A stretch of 64,000 nucleotides of DNA from Vibrio taketomensis (GCF_009938165.1 NZ_AP019649.1:1240001-1304000), one strand, 5' to 3'. Counted from the stretch's first letter, positions 30,196 through 42,599 are shown. The notes: a model not told the origin generated them from the letters alone. Translations and numbers: made by a program.

Positions 30196-30929
30196 TCAAC
30201 CGTGTTCTTGAGCTAATTTGTCTAGATACAATGTATAAAGACACTGGCTATCAAGATACTTTTCAGCAAGATGGCGAGCTGTTTGTGAATTGTGTGCATC
30301 GACGGCTAAGTTGCGTGTATTCAACAAGGTATTTTTTAGCTCGTTGATGATAGTAGATAAGCGTTGGGGCGCTCTCCTACAACTAAATTGCATTCTTCAA
30401 CGATTAGCGAAAGCTCATCAGCGAGAACTTTTGTTTTTTCCAGATAAACTTGAATCTCAGCAGATTGCGATGGTTTAACATCCAGTTGATGGGTAATCAA
30501 ATCTCGGAGAAATGCGCTGGTTAATGAATAGCGGTAACTGTGCATCACTTCAATAAAATGAAAGTACTGATCCTCAGTTAGGCTGGTTTTAATGGATTTT
30601 ACGTAAAGATCGGTGGTTTGTTTGCGGGGTACCTTAAAGCTATTCATGAATAAATCAATCCAATAGCAGGCTGCCTGTACGTCTGAATCTGAATGTTTAT
30701 CGTTATGGCTCTTGATAGATATACAGTCAGTTAAGAACGTCAAGAAATACCGATGTTCTTCAATTTGGATTGAGGTCTCTGCAGGAGAAGGCAGAAGACT
30801 GGCAAGTTCAAGCTGAATCTCATCTTTAGACTTCATGCAGCAAGTGAACATTCGTTCTAACTCAGATTTATTTTGTCTAGTGACTTTGGATAGGATTTTT
30901 GGTGCTAATTTTTTTGTGTTCATGCTCAA
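30196..30929 (-). CDS. MobC-like mobilisation accessory protein (one frameshift)
   Basis: Starts MSMNTKKLAPKILSKVTRQ at 30929 (or at the next ATG, 30923). The frame breaks near 30370-30375, where GERP joins to QRLSTIINELKNTLLNTRN, and ends at 30196; ~245 residues. A basic head followed by helices and the ELKNTLLNTRNLAV segment resembles accessory proteins that help relaxases bind oriT. It lies 17 bp upstream of the relaxase. Name based on position as much as on sequence. Confidence 0.6.
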
Positions 30930-30979
30930 CCTTTATTTTTGTTTTTATTGGTTTGCCTCGATAACGGCGCAGCCTGTTT

Positions 30980-31040
30980 TCGAAACCTCACGAAGGTGAG
31001 GCACAATATTGAAACTTCCTATTTGGGACAAATAGGGATT
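30980..31040. other. Candidate oriT: two inverted repeats
   Basis: CCTCAC-GAAG-GTGAGG (30986-31001) and CCTATTTG-GGA-CAAATAGG (31018-31036) lie side by side directly upstream of the mobilisation genes, in the gap between them and the divergent AlpA gene. Paired short hairpins beside mob genes are the usual form of oriT. The nic site is not identified. Confidence 0.5.
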
Positions 31041-31350
31041 TGCAATACCAGCTTGTTATCTTATTTATATTTAATACATGCATTCAATATGATGTAAACA
31101 GGTTTTTGAATGAATCTTTATCTTTTCATTCGTGACCAATCTTTCCTCAATAATTAACCTCGTTAAGTTTTACTTTATTTCGCATATGTGTGTATATTTT
31201 ATTTTTAAAATTAATCTAGGCGCTGTGTTGATGTATTAACGCATCAGTGCGCTGTATAGTTTGTGAGCGAAAAAATGCTTGAAATGTGATCTTTGTTGTG
31301 TTTATGATAAGTAAATCTCTAATAAAAAAAATAACAAATGAGAACGCACC

Positions 31351-31653
31351 ATGACCCATTTCACTAATTTAGACATCAGCACCATTGACCTGCGTATAGA
31401 GACAAGAACACAGGTGATGCAACGCATTCCTCTATCTAGAGCGACCCTATATCGTTACGAAGATGAAGGTAAATTTCCTCCTAAGATAAAGCTTGGCGAC
31501 AAGACAGGGGGGTATTTATCTCATGAAATCGATTATTTCATTCTAGCCATCTCCCAAGGTGACGACTTGAGACGTGTTGTAAAATCATTACTTCATTTTC
31601 GGTCGAAAATGATTGAAAGTACGCCATTGTTTCAGATGATAAATTACCAATAA
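31351..31653 (+). CDS. AlpA-family helix-turn-helix regulator
   Basis: 100 residues. RTQVMQRIPLSRATLYRYEDEGKFPPKIKLG is the MerR-like helix-turn-helix of AlpA regulators (small activators of excision and transfer genes in prophages and integrative elements), followed by a short wing (GGYLSHEIDYFI). Divergent from the mobilisation genes; frame intact. Confidence 0.85.
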   Translation: MTHFTNLDISTIDLRIETRTQVMQRIPLSRATLYRYEDEGKFPPKIKLGDKTGGYLSHEIDYFILAISQGDDLRRVVKSLLHFRSKMIESTPLFQMINYQ

Positions 31654-31844
31654 CGATGATTGATTATTAAAATTGCCAATTAAATGCTCGCATTCGATAA
31701 GCGTAACGTAACTAATATTGTTCACATTAGTGGTTGCGTATTATCGATGGTTGGATGTTTATGATTGGTTATATTATGTTTCCTATGGTTTTAATGGCAG
31801 TTAATCATTTAATTATTCATTTTTCGCCTTTCAAAGTTGTAAAG

Positions 31845-32788
31845 TCAGAAAGTGTAACGGTGTTCTAGTGGATTATTATCACAAATGCCAAACAGGCGAG
31901 TTTTAAATGGCAAACCAATGGATTTGATGTCCACCCTGTAGCCACATATGGGACATTTGCCCGTGTATACCTTGATCGACAGTTTTCGAATTCTACCCGT
32001 AGAACTTCCAGGCTCATTCAACTCATATTGAAGTACTGCTGATTTGAGGTTTAGGGGAGCATGACATCTGGTAGCGTGGTAATGTTGTTATTCAATGCGT
32101 CAATCAAGTAGCGAAACCAAATCATAAAGAGAGCAACATAGGTTATGGTGAACGTCGTCATATAGGTTAAGACAATAGGTTCCACTATCTGAAATACAGC
32201 GAGTTGGAAAATGATAGCGAGAGAATAACGACTATTATGGGGCTTAACGTAAATGACACCATTTTCCAGCGGTGTTTAGTCATGTCGATATTTTCTAGCC
32301 AGCGAGTCCAAAGCGGGAGTTTTGGGGCGGATTCAATGTAGTAACGGATTTGGTTTGGTTCAGTCGTGCTACTGTGTTGGGATTGATGATTATCGGCACT
32401 AGCTGCTAAGGGCAGACTTCTTTGGCAAGTAATCGATATATCGCTTGCTTACCTTGCCCTCCTTTACTGGTTTCTTTATCACCATAGGGATGACATTGAT
32501 GCCCAGGTGGGTTGCTGCTTGTACGAGAGATGGATAGAGCTCATCTAATCTAGGCAGTAATTTATTGAACTCCTTGGTGAGTCTGCTGGTGGTATACACT
32601 CCTTCTTTGGCGCTAGTTAACTCCGTCACTCGCTCTGCCAGTTCACTTGATGTTACGTAGCATTCTTCCAGTTTGTCTGCATCTATCGCTGGGCTAGCTG
32701 CAACTAAGTCTATCAGTGCCCTAAACAAGGAGAAGGACGCATTGTTTTTATCGTTGTGTGTATATTGGTGCCAAAATTCATTCGCCAC
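31845..32788 (-). CDS. Unknown protein: helical domain, two TM helices, CxxC ribbon (frameshifts)
   Basis: GTG start at 32788 (ANEFWHQYTHNDKNN). The first 125 residues form a helical domain (FRALIDLVAASPAIDADKLEE, YPSLVQAATHLGINVIP). After a shift at about 32400 come ESAPKLPLWTRWLENIDMTK, membrane helices (SFTLSPIIVVILSLSFS; TITYVALFMIWFRYLI) and a soluble end with a zinc-ribbon-like CPICGYRVDIK and FGICDNNPLEH. About 310 residues in all, stop at 31845-31847. No family recognised. It sits between the mobilisation module and a CoiA-like gene. Confidence 0.55.
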
Positions 32789-32976
32789 TTTAATTGTGGA
32801 TTCTAGCTCCTAATGTTTTTCGCCATGACTTACTATCATCTCAAATATCAACATAGTATTACTGAGTAATATAAGGTAATACTATGTTTAGGTTAGATAT
32901 TTTTCATTATCTCAGCGTTCTTAGAGGGAGTTCCCTAATTTAATACAAACGAAAGACTGAAATATTGGAGTAAACA

Positions 32977-33686
32977 ATGACACACTTAGACAAAAATACG
33001 AGCGCATACGGTCTATCAGACAGCCAACTAATGCATATAGAGCAAGTTGAAAGCGGGTTGAGTTGTAACTGTAATTGCATTGCTTGTGGTGATAGGTTAG
33101 TTGCGAAAAAGGCGAAGTGAAAAGCATCATTTTGCTCATCACTCTATGGATGCAGGGGACTGTAGGGAGAGCACCCTTCATAAAATTTGTAAACACATTT
33201 TAGACATGGAAAGACGGGTCGTTACCCCGAATTTACCGTAGTGTGTTCTCAATTGGATATGGCTCAAATTGAACATACCGAATCAGAAATCATTGCAGCA
33301 CAGGACGCATTTTGTGAGATTGCATTGGAACAGCCGAGGCTGACTTTATTCCTGATGTGACTGCCATTGAGTTTGAGGGCCAGACATTGTTTATCGAAAT
33401 TGTGGTGACAAATGACGTGTCGCAAGAGAAACTGAAGAGGGTTGAGCGTTTAGGTATACCTATGATGGCAATTTACGTCAATGAATTGGATATTATGGAT
33501 GACCTAGACAAACTCACAAAGAGCGTAATTGAACAGGCTCCGAGAAAATGGGTTTACCATCCAGCGATTACACAAATTGAAGCTCGGCTAAAGAGCGATT
33601 TAGACTTTGATATTTCGCTTATCAATGAGCGTATGAGGCTTGCAGTTTTGAAGAGCAAGCGCAATCAGGTTGCGCGCAAGGAATAA
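32977..33686 (+). CDS. CoiA-like nuclease-domain protein (about three frameshifts)
   Basis: Start MTHLDKNTSAYGLSDSQ. The head CNCNCIACGDRLVAKK with HHFAHHSMDAGDCRESTLHK is the zinc-finger plus HHFAH...LHK pattern of CoiA/competence-like proteins. The rest is a PD-(D/E)XK-type core: ADFIPDVTAIEFEGQTLFIE and IVVTNDVSQEKLKRVER. Rebuilt length ~235 residues. CoiA itself acts in competence; chromosomal relatives in mobile elements have no assigned role. Good ribosome site (GGAG) before the ATG. Confidence 0.7.
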
Positions 33687-34284
33687 CGCTAAACAAGGCC
33701 AGACACTCATATTAGGGTTTAACTCAGCATATGGATACTCACGCAAGAAAGGGCGTAATTTCGACTCTCGGCCCTGTTTGTAACCAAGCCTTTACGCTCG
33801 TCATGCACGGCTAACTATACCGTGAGAGCAAACGGGCATGAACCAGAAACTGTGTATTTTGATGAGAGCCTATTGCCACAGCTTTCTCAGATGACGTTTC
33901 CTGCATCGTTGAGCTTGGCCTCAAACCCGTGCTGATGGGGCAGAGCGGTGACAGTGGTTGACGCTATTACGGCTTGCTAGCTTGACTGAGCAAAGCTGAG
34001 ATTTACCTCTGTGCTTATGTTCTGAAAGGATATATCCAGAGGTTATCTAGGGCATGAGAGTGCCCCTATACATAGATGACTTTCTTGGCTTGTCATTTAC
34101 AGTGTATCCATATCGACTACGCCTGTGCTACTTGTTCCGAACAGCTAATTACAGCAATCGTGCCTAAAACGAGTCATTATCTGTTGCTCTTCATTAGGAT
34201 TTAAGAAACGATATTGCGCTCCGTTCTGATAAATCGTAGGAATAAAAAATTATTCGCGCTTGGTGCATCATAGTAAAATAGTGT
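33687..34284. other. Mostly non-coding; possible small gene near 33731
   Basis: About 600 bp. From ATG 33731 two frames give MDTHARKGVISTLGPVCNQ and then YTVRANGHEPETVYFDES and LLPQLSQMTFPASL, which together look like a small real protein (~80 residues) with a frameshift near 33815. No family recognised. Nothing else supported in this stretch. Confidence 0.35.
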
Positions 34285-35070
34285 TCAGGCATCATTGCTG
34301 TCAGATCTTTCATGAAGAGCGCAAACCCATCCTTTGATCATAAGGATGAATTTTTTGTCTTTAAAGTAGGTACCATTGTAGGCATAGACACCCGATAGCA
34401 TCGTTTCATAAGAATTGGAATAGGTTGGCTTTCCATTGATGAGATAGCTCTCATCAATCACAAGTCCGTATTTTCCATTGTTTCGATACATTTCGTTTTC
34501 GTACAAGAAGCCCGAGTTTTCGTCATCAGGATCTACTCTATAAACAGTATCCTGCCAAATAGTTGCTCCAAACGTAGCGAGTCGCTGCTCATTAAGGATA
34601 ATCTTACTCGGAGTAACCCCTTGGTGGCAAGCAATTTGAGGGTATTCTCTTGAATCGTATCAACAGCAATACGCCATGCTTCCATGCCATCAGTGGCGTC
34701 GTCTAATGGTATTCGGACTACCCAACTTGATTGTTTGGCAACATGAGGTGTTTTCGCAATATTGGCAGTCAGGCCACCAGCAATATCAATCATACCTGTA
34801 AAATTACCAGTCATAAGACTCATCACGCCAAAATGACCGAAGCATTTCCAGGAGAGTTTTATAAGATTCTTCAATGTACTCAACATCTGCAAGAGAGTAA
34901 TCCCTTAAAGGTGATTCGTGAGTAGCCCAAAGCACGTGAGTATCTTTAGTCAGATAGGACTGTGAAGCAAGTACATACGCTTTACTGGGTGGCACTTCAG
35001 GTGAAGGAGGTGTCGCACAGCCAACTATCAAAATACTGCTTAAAGAAAGGGGGAAAAGCTGTTTAATCAT
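34285..35070 (-). CDS. Unknown lipoprotein (frameshifts)
   Basis: Start MIKQLFPLSLSSILIVGCAT at 35070: lipoprotein signal with lipobox LIVGC. Read over two shifts (near 34850 and 34590) it yields ~262 residues: VLASQSYLTKDTHVLWATHE, GGLTANIAKTPHVAKQSSW, AWRIAVDTIQENTLKLLATK, YGLVIDESYLINGKPTY. Beta-rich envelope protein with no family I recognise. Isolated; convergent with the small possible gene on its left. Confidence 0.6.
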
Positions 35071-35542
35071 TCGCGTTAACTATCCAAGTTTTCTCAAATT
35101 ATCGACATTGGTGAAGTGTTATTTTGATTAACACGATAAGCGAAATTGCGTCGCCAGCCACACACCTTAAATTCAATTGTCGATATGATTAATATCTCTT
35201 GATTCAAACAGTATTTTTAACCAGATAACGGCATTACCCATGTTGAATAAGGGACTCACCATTTCAACTTTCATTGGCGAATTCTAGCTCACTTTTGCCC
35301 CAAAGTGTGTTAGCACTAACAGTTCAGGCTATTTCGCACGCTGATAACTGGCTTAAAAATCTACGTGGTTGGGTTGCTAATTTTTTGTAACTTGTGACCA
35401 TTTGAGCCACAAAATTGCTTGTATCGGGTAAGTGACTGTATTCATATCATCCTGCCGTATTTTGCGATAAAGTGTTGAATTTAGTGAGACTTGCGCAGTG
35501 AAAGACTCATAAATTTCATTGTGCGCTTTATGGAGATGATAA
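35071..35542. other. Intergenic region
   Basis: About 470 bp between the divergent lipoprotein gene and the large NTPase gene. It should contain their promoters; no other feature recognised. Confidence 0.5.
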
Positions 35543-38500
35543 ATGAGTAATGATGTCAAACAACAGAGCAATCCATTTTCTACTGGAGGTGGTGGTGTTA
35601 ACTTTGAAACTAGAGTTCAAGCTGCTTTTGCATTGTCATTACTAACAAAGTCTTGTGTTCCCTGCTTATCACAGGATATGAGGGCAAAAGAGTTAAAGTT
35701 TCAGAATAAATATGATGGCGTAAATACGGATGACTTTGTTTTAGTAGCGACTGATAAAGCAAGTAACGAAAGCCAGCTTTTGCTCAGATTAAGCATGAAA
35801 TCACTATAAGCGGGCTGTTGATTCAATGTTTGCTGAAGTTATTCATAGTGTGGAATGATTTTCAAAGTACTGACTTTAATGTTGAAAATGATTCAATTGC
35901 ATTAATAACAGGCCCGTTACCCAAACTTGAAGTCAATAATACTCTACCAATATTGGAATGGGCTAAGTATTCGTCAAACTCAGCAGAATTTATTAAGAAA
36001 TCTAAACAAAGGCTTCACTAGTGAAGCAAAAGTTAACAAGCTTAATATATTCAGGTCACAATTAACCGCTGCCAATGGTGGGAATCCTGTTACTGATGAT
36101 GAATTATGGCTTTTCTTAAAAGCGTTTCAGTTAGTTTCATTCGACTTGATGAAAAATACCAGTAGTTGCAAATCTTTTGTGCTCTTTGATTAAATGTCAC
36201 TGGATGAGTCACCATCTCTTGTTTTGTCTAAATTAGTAACTTGTGCTCAAGAATTTAACCAGAATGCAGGAACTCTAACTCAAGATAATGCACCTGAAGA
36301 AGTTAAGTTGCTATTTAATGCGAGAAGTAAAGTAAATTTTGAAAATGATTTCTTAAAGCTTAAAGAGCGTGGTGAACATATATTTAATGGAATATCGAAC
36401 ACTATTAAAGGTTTTCATATAGATAGGGCTGACCAGATAGCAAAAATATCTGAACTGTACAAGGTAAATGACTTTATTTTTGTTACTGGTGCTAGAGGTG
36501 TCGGAAAGTCTGGAGTTGTTAAAGACTTTATCTCAACGAAAGGTAAAGACGTTCCTGTTTTCTATTTAAGAGCTGAAGACTTAGATAAAACCACCTTAAC
36601 GATGTATTTACATCTATCGGAATGAATTCTACGTTAGGTCAGATTGAAGGGTACTTCTCGTTACTTAAAGAAAAATACTTGTTATTGAGTCTCTAGAAAA
36701 AGTTTTAGAGCTAAAGTATCAAGATGCATTTATTGATTTACTTCAATACATAAAAATCAAGGGTTGGACCATAATTGCAACGGGCCGTGATTATGCATAT
36801 CAACAACTTACTTTTAATTATCTTCAACCTAGTGCTATCCAGTTTGACAGTGTGAATTTGGAAGGGCTTACTACGGATCAAGTTGCCCAAGTTAGTGAGC
36901 ATATTCCTGAGTTAACTGGGCTAATATCTAATGACTCGTTAACTGAGTTGCTTAAAGTCCCATTTTTATCGAGATAGCAGTAAGGGCTATTGGTAATGGT
37001 ACAATTTAAATCTGGTGATACTGAAGTTGATTTTAGAAATACTGTCTGGGCAACAGTGATTTCAAAAGAGGCAGATAGAAAATCAGGAATGCCAGATAAG
37101 CGAAGAACAACTTTATCAATATTGCAAAACAACGAGCAAAAAAATGTTGTTTGGTATTAGAGTTAGTGAGTTTGATCCTGAAGTCATTGCTAAATTGGAA
37201 GAGGATCATTTAATCCACCGTGACCAGGGTCTGCCACTATAAGTCCAATGCACGATGTACTAGAGGACTGGGCATTGAAGAATACATTGAGAGCGAGTAC
37301 GTTGAAAACTCGCATGACTTAATTCAATTTTATCAACTATTGGTAATGAACCTGCAATTAGTAGAGCCTTTCGGTTATGGCTATACAGAAAATTGAAATT
37401 TGATGATGCAACCAATGAATTTATTGAAGAAGTCTTGACTACTGATGGTATAGAAAGTTACTGGAAGGATGAAGCTATTGCAGCGATTATGCAACATGGC
37501 TCGCCAGAAGGTTTTCTATATTCTCTTAAGTCTCAGCTTCTAAAGGATGATTGTGCACTTTAGTCCGTTTTGCTTTATTCTCAGAATAGCCTGTCAAAGA
37601 CCAAGCTCACTATATAATGATTTATTGGTTAAAGATGAAAATCAGGATTTTGAAATCTTTGTTTTACAGCCTTATGGTAACGGTTGGGAGGCATTGTTTA
37701 TTTTTATCTATGAGGTTAGCATGACTTGAGTAACACTATGCTTACTCAAGTTGTTGAGGTGATAAATGAATGGTGTGGACTCATTAATATATATGAGGAA
37801 CTACCAAATGCTTCACAAAAGGTTGGTTTGTTATGTTTATGGCTGCTTGAACCAGTTAAAGATTCTTATCGTGATGAAGGGCGAAGAAAGAAAATACTTA
37901 ATGCCTTATTAAAGGTTTCGACAGCAATCAAAGAAAATTTGATGAATTAATGGCTCAGGATGTTTTCATCTCCAAGGTAAAGCCTAGAAGGTTAAGCTAT
38001 GTTGATGAGCTGACTAGTTTAGCGCTTGTAGGCACTAATGTGCCTATGTTATGTAAGCGTGATCCTGACTTTATAGTTAAGCTTTCTTTGCATGAGTGGT
38101 TACTGCAAAAACAGAAGAAGATGAGTTTGGCTATAGCTCTTATGGTCGAATTGATGTTGAAGAATCCTATGGTTTAGATCGAGAACGTGATTTTTTCCCG
38201 CAAGTGGTTCTAAAGGACCTTTAAGTACCTCCTGGAATCAAAACCTAGATTAGCGTTAGATTTTATTATTAAATTATGCATTTAACTGCACAGAAGTATG
38301 CTGAATCTGAGTTTGGCGCTCCTTCTGTGGATGAACAAGAAGAGTACTTTTCTGATGAAACAGTCGCAGCAAGTGGTGTAATTTCAATGATGGAACATTA
38401 GTAAAGCAGTATGCCTCACCTCATCTTTGGGATGGTTACAGAGGTCAGTCAACATTACCATATCTTCTTCAGTGTGCGCTTATGGCGTTAGAAAATTGGT

Positions 38501-40728
38501 TGGTTGAATATGTAGATACGTGTAGTGAAGACAATGAAATAGAATGGATATACGATTACTTGCTGAGGAAAAGTAACTCTGTGATGCCTACTTCTGTTTT
38601 ATCTTCTGTGGCGACAGGTTTCTAATAAAGTAGGAAAAGCAGCATTTTACTGAAAACTCCTGATTTATACCATTTAGATTTAATTCGAATGACGCAAGAA
38701 ATGGGCGAGAATGAATTACACTTTTTAGTTATCAAAGAGATGTAATGACAAAATATACATCGAGGAAAGAAGAAAAGCAGCACTTAGACCTTGGAGAAAA
38801 GAGTCTTTAGAAACCTTATTAACAAGGTTTCAATTCGTAAGTGAGTTAAGAGATGGTGCTTTAAAATTGTTGATGAATTGACAGATGAAGCGATTGCTCG
38901 TAATGAAAAACCTTCGGTATATGGTACACCGAGTTGATACAAGGACTTGGGAAACTGTTGAAGATCAAGATAATGATCGAATATTGCTTCAAAGCTCGTC
39001 TGAGCTTCCTGCAGATTTAAAGCAAGATCAACAAGAGTTTTACGAACAGTATGCAATTGGCAACACTGTAACTAGTTTAAAATTATGGGGTCGAAAATTA
39101 TTCGAAGAGAAGTTGCTCGAAGAAAATATTTCTTCATATCAAGATGCATTAATAGCCGCAAAGAATCACTCAATTCCCTCCAAAAGGTGAAATTCACAAC
39201 TTTGCCGATATGGCGGTTGGTGCAATCACAACTGTTGCTGCTGTTTGTGTTAGAGATGACCTTTGAACTTAAGTGATGGAGATAAAGAGTGGTGTCTAGA
39301 GTTATCCTAGAGTCCATATTTATGCACGCAGATAATATGAATGGAACAACAGCCCGTGATAAGACTGATTATTATGGCTCTGGAGCGTGTGCATTTGTTT
39401 TACCTAAATTATTTGATTTAGAGCTAGATTCAGAACAAGAAAAGTATTTGAAGTTTGCTTTGGCAACAGCATTAACCCATGAGAACCTTAATGTTAGTGC
39501 TTATGCTGCTAAGGGGTAAGGGAATTTCTTGGTCAAGAGACGCTGAATTAGCATCCAGTTGTATAGCTGGAATAGTTGAGTATTCCAGATTACGAAGAGA
39601 AGATAGTGTTGTACGTAGGTTTTATCACCTACAAGGTGATGAGTTGCAAGCAGCTATCGAAAAATGGAATACCCTTATAACAACATTTCGCAATGAATTA
39701 GTTGATGGAAAATTTAAGCTGGTTAACGACATTTCTTTGGAAAGTCATTGTTCATGGTTTCTTCATTTACCAATGTTAATGGTTCCATATTGTACTACGG
39801 ATGATGTTCAGATTCAGTTGGTTAACAGATTAGTTCATTTTGTATTTGATACTGAATATCAAAATTATCGTTCAAGTGGTGATGAAAAATAAATCATGAC
39901 ATTAAAAACAGATGCAAGATTGCCTTTCTGAGCATGTTATTTACTCAAGAAATAATAATTTTATGCCGTTTAAAGAGTTATTAATCTTAGGGTGTTCAAA
40001 AGCCCCAGCTTTATTTACTCTAACACTCTCATATAACGTAGCAGTGGAAAAGAAGATGATTACTACGCAGTCAAGCGCTTTGAGTTTGTTAGCGCCAGAG
40101 GCACATAAGATAGCCATGAATGATGTCAATGACAGTTATGTAGGGTTACAGAATGATTTAAATCAGCTATTACGTGGACTAATGTACGCGGATAGTCCTT
40201 GGCAAGGTCATCCAATGAAGAGCGTGACATGAAGGGTGGAGCACACTATTTATTGGAATTTGCCAATCAATCTGCTGGCAATAGCCACGTTTTGAAGCTT
40301 TAGCGTCTTTAATGTATCACTTTCATAGTGTGTTCTTTGATAAAGGTATTCATCTTCTAGCTTCAAAGTTCATTGTGAACTCAGAACTTATAGGTAAGCA
40401 AATGAATACGGCTTATTACTTAGAAATGTCGATAGGACGATATCTTCAAATAGAAAATAGAGGTGTATTAAATAGGAAAATGTATAATTCATGCCTTGAG
40501 CTACTTAATGGAATTGTAGAAACTGGTTCTGCAAGAGCTTATTATCTACGAGAGCACATGATTAGATCGAGAAAATACGTATTTAGTAATACTAAATTTT
40601 ACTTGCTCAGACTTTATCTTACAGTCATCAAGTGCGTCTTGGTGGCTGTACTTGAGCCCGAATATTTACAATGTAGGTCTTCGATATTTTTCTCATCCAA
40701 CTTAGCAGTTATAGGACAAAAGTCCTAA
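35543..40728 (+). CDS. Avs-like STAND NTPase with N-terminal PD-(D/E)XK nuclease domain (many frameshifts)
   Basis: A ~5.2-kb gene (~1,700 residues) cut into a dozen or more frames. The head NPFSTGGGGVNFETRVQAAF, then QNKYDGVNTDDFVLV and QIKHEI, gives a PD-(D/E)XK (Cap4/Mrr-like) nuclease pattern. Next come ALITGPLPK and ILEWAKYSS, then a Walker A FVTGARGVGKSGVVKDF near 36480-36530, YLRAEDLDK, LLIESLEKVLELKYQDAF and IATGRDYAYQ, as in STAND ATPases. The remaining two thirds are helical repeats up to about 40728. Families of this build (nuclease, STAND ATPase, repeat sensor) are anti-phage Avs-type proteins that sense phage proteins and then degrade DNA. Subtype not assigned. Frame breaks occur throughout, so product is intact only if they are errors. 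Confidence 0.7.
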
Positions 40729-40985
40729 CTCATTTTTGTCCAATAATGCCTTAGGTTTGGGTTGAATCAGTATGCAAGTTTACTAATTCTATTTCATTAT
40801 CTCCTAATCGAATGCTGAGCCAAAGACTGTGACATATTGGGCAATCTGATTGTTCACACAGTCAAAGGCTCGGTGTAGTCATACCAAGATTTTATGATTT
40901 AAGCCTTGGTCTACTGATCAACCTCATCTACATGAACGACTTTAAAGTTGACGATGATTTAAATATGCGAACTTTAAATCCTATT

Positions 40986-41462
40986 TCATCCAAAATCATA
41001 ATTATGTCCTGCAATGGCAGGCCAAACAGCAAGCGCAGATAGTCGAGTGTTACCTGTGTTAATTAATCTGTGAGCGACAAAGCTGGGAATATGGTGCACG
41101 CTACCAGGGAACACTTTCTCGATGGATACTTCTCCTTGCTCTGTTTGCATTAGTAATAAACCTTCACCCTGCGAGCCAAAATAGAATTCAGCTTGTTCTT
41201 TACGTTGGTGAATGTGTCCTCTGGTCATATGGAATTCATCGCCTATCAAACCAGGTTCGATATGGGATACTCCAAAGTTTAGCTCTCCTTCAGCGTGCTG
41301 GTAGCATCTCTACGTGATAGATAATTTGGTCTTGGGCGCTTCTAGCGTTTGGTTTCATCGGAAAATACGCCTTAAGTGCACCAAGCGTAGTTTTTTCTGA
41401 TGATGTCTTCTGCATCAATACGGCCTGTTAAGTAATTGATGCTAGGGGAATAGATAAATTCA
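40986..41462 (-). CDS. Cupin-type glucose-6-phosphate isomerase (frameshifts)
   Basis: Start MNLSIPLASI at 41462; over three shifts it reads GRIDAEDIIRK, TTLGALKAYFPMKPNARSA, FGVSHIEPGL, and then the intact metal site TRGHIHQRKEQAEFYFG and VAHRLINTGNTRL with the end GHNYDFG. This is the cupin phosphoglucose isomerase family (glucose-6-P to fructose-6-P), not the common Pgi. Reconstructed ~158 residues. Last gene of the PTS operon, 2 bp after the epimerase stop. Confidence 0.75.
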
Positions 41463-41463
41463 T

Positions 41464-42583
41464 GTTAATCCTTATTAGCAATTCTGAGTAATTCAGAAAA
41501 GGCTAAAAATAGATGATAAAAGCTGCTAGCAGGAGAATTTTCATTTAACACTTGACCCGAATTATCAACTTGATCGACCCATAATCCTGGTAGTGCTGGG
41601 TTTAAGTAATAAACAAAGATGTGTTCAATCGCTTGGCTGATAGCGGTTCGGCGAGTGTCGCTAGGGTCACGCTCCCAAAGGGCTATGCATGCTTTAAGTA
41701 CTCAGTTTGACACCAAAGCCGCGACGTTGAACGAAGTGGCTCCCCGTTTGCGTATATCTCGTCTCTGACAAGACCGTTATCGTTATGGCCAAATTGTTGT
41801 GCGAAGCGATATAAAGCATTGATCGTTGTATCTACCTTAATACCTGTGAGTTTTTGGTAATGGCAGTAACCAGATCCATTCGTAATGATGACCAGGGTCG
41901 ATGTGGGTACCAGTCTTCGAATTAAGTGATAAATCGGCCTGAAAGAACTCTGCTAAATGATCATTTTGCATGAAATGAGTTTTGAACAATTGATATATTT
42001 GTGTTGCTCGGTCTAACCAAATTGAATTGTCGGTATGCTCGTAGCTAACCATTAATGCTTCGAACAAATGCATGTGAGGGTTTTGCCCTTTGTCGATCTT
42101 GTTGCCTTCAGTTAGAAAAAGCACCTTTTTCAGTATCCCAAAGATGTGTTGAGATACGTTCATAAATGGCTTCCATCGAGGCTAGAGAATGTTCATCAGC
42201 CGTTAGTCTGTAATGCCAAGCAAACCCTAGAAGCGCAAAAGCTTGTTCATATAGATTAATAGAATCATTCTTATTGTCATTTTTTGCAAAGCGCAAAACG
42301 ATAACCCGATGATGGTGATCCAAAGCGTAAAAATCCTTGCTCAATGGCTACGCAAACCTGATTACGTCCATTAATTAGATTGAGTTCAGTGGCATGTGCG
42401 AAAACATATACTTGCCGTGGTTGTACACGAAATCTGAGGAAGTCGTCACTAAACTCTTGTCCGTTAGCAAACAATCCTTCTGAGAAAATACCGTCTTGGA
42501 TAGATTGTGTTTTTGCCATCGAGGTAAGGCATATTGAGTGAGCCAGTGTTGGCAGCGAGCGATTTGAAAGGTCAGGAGTCCAT
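41464..42583 (-). CDS. AGE-family sugar epimerase/isomerase (frameshifts)
   Basis: Start MDSLTFQIARCQHWLTQYAL at 42583 after a frame correction. Family landmarks of N-acylglucosamine 2-epimerase/mannose isomerase proteins follow: RVQPRQVYVFAHATEL, NPHMHLFEALMVSYE, DPGHHYEWIW, and the C-terminal ASSFYHLFLAFSELLR. About 370 residues over four to five shifts. These enzymes interconvert free sugars such as mannose and fructose or glucose. Within this operon it may feed a sugar made inside the cell into the phosphorylated route. Confidence 0.75.
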
Positions 42584-42599
42584 AGTTTACCTTAATAAT

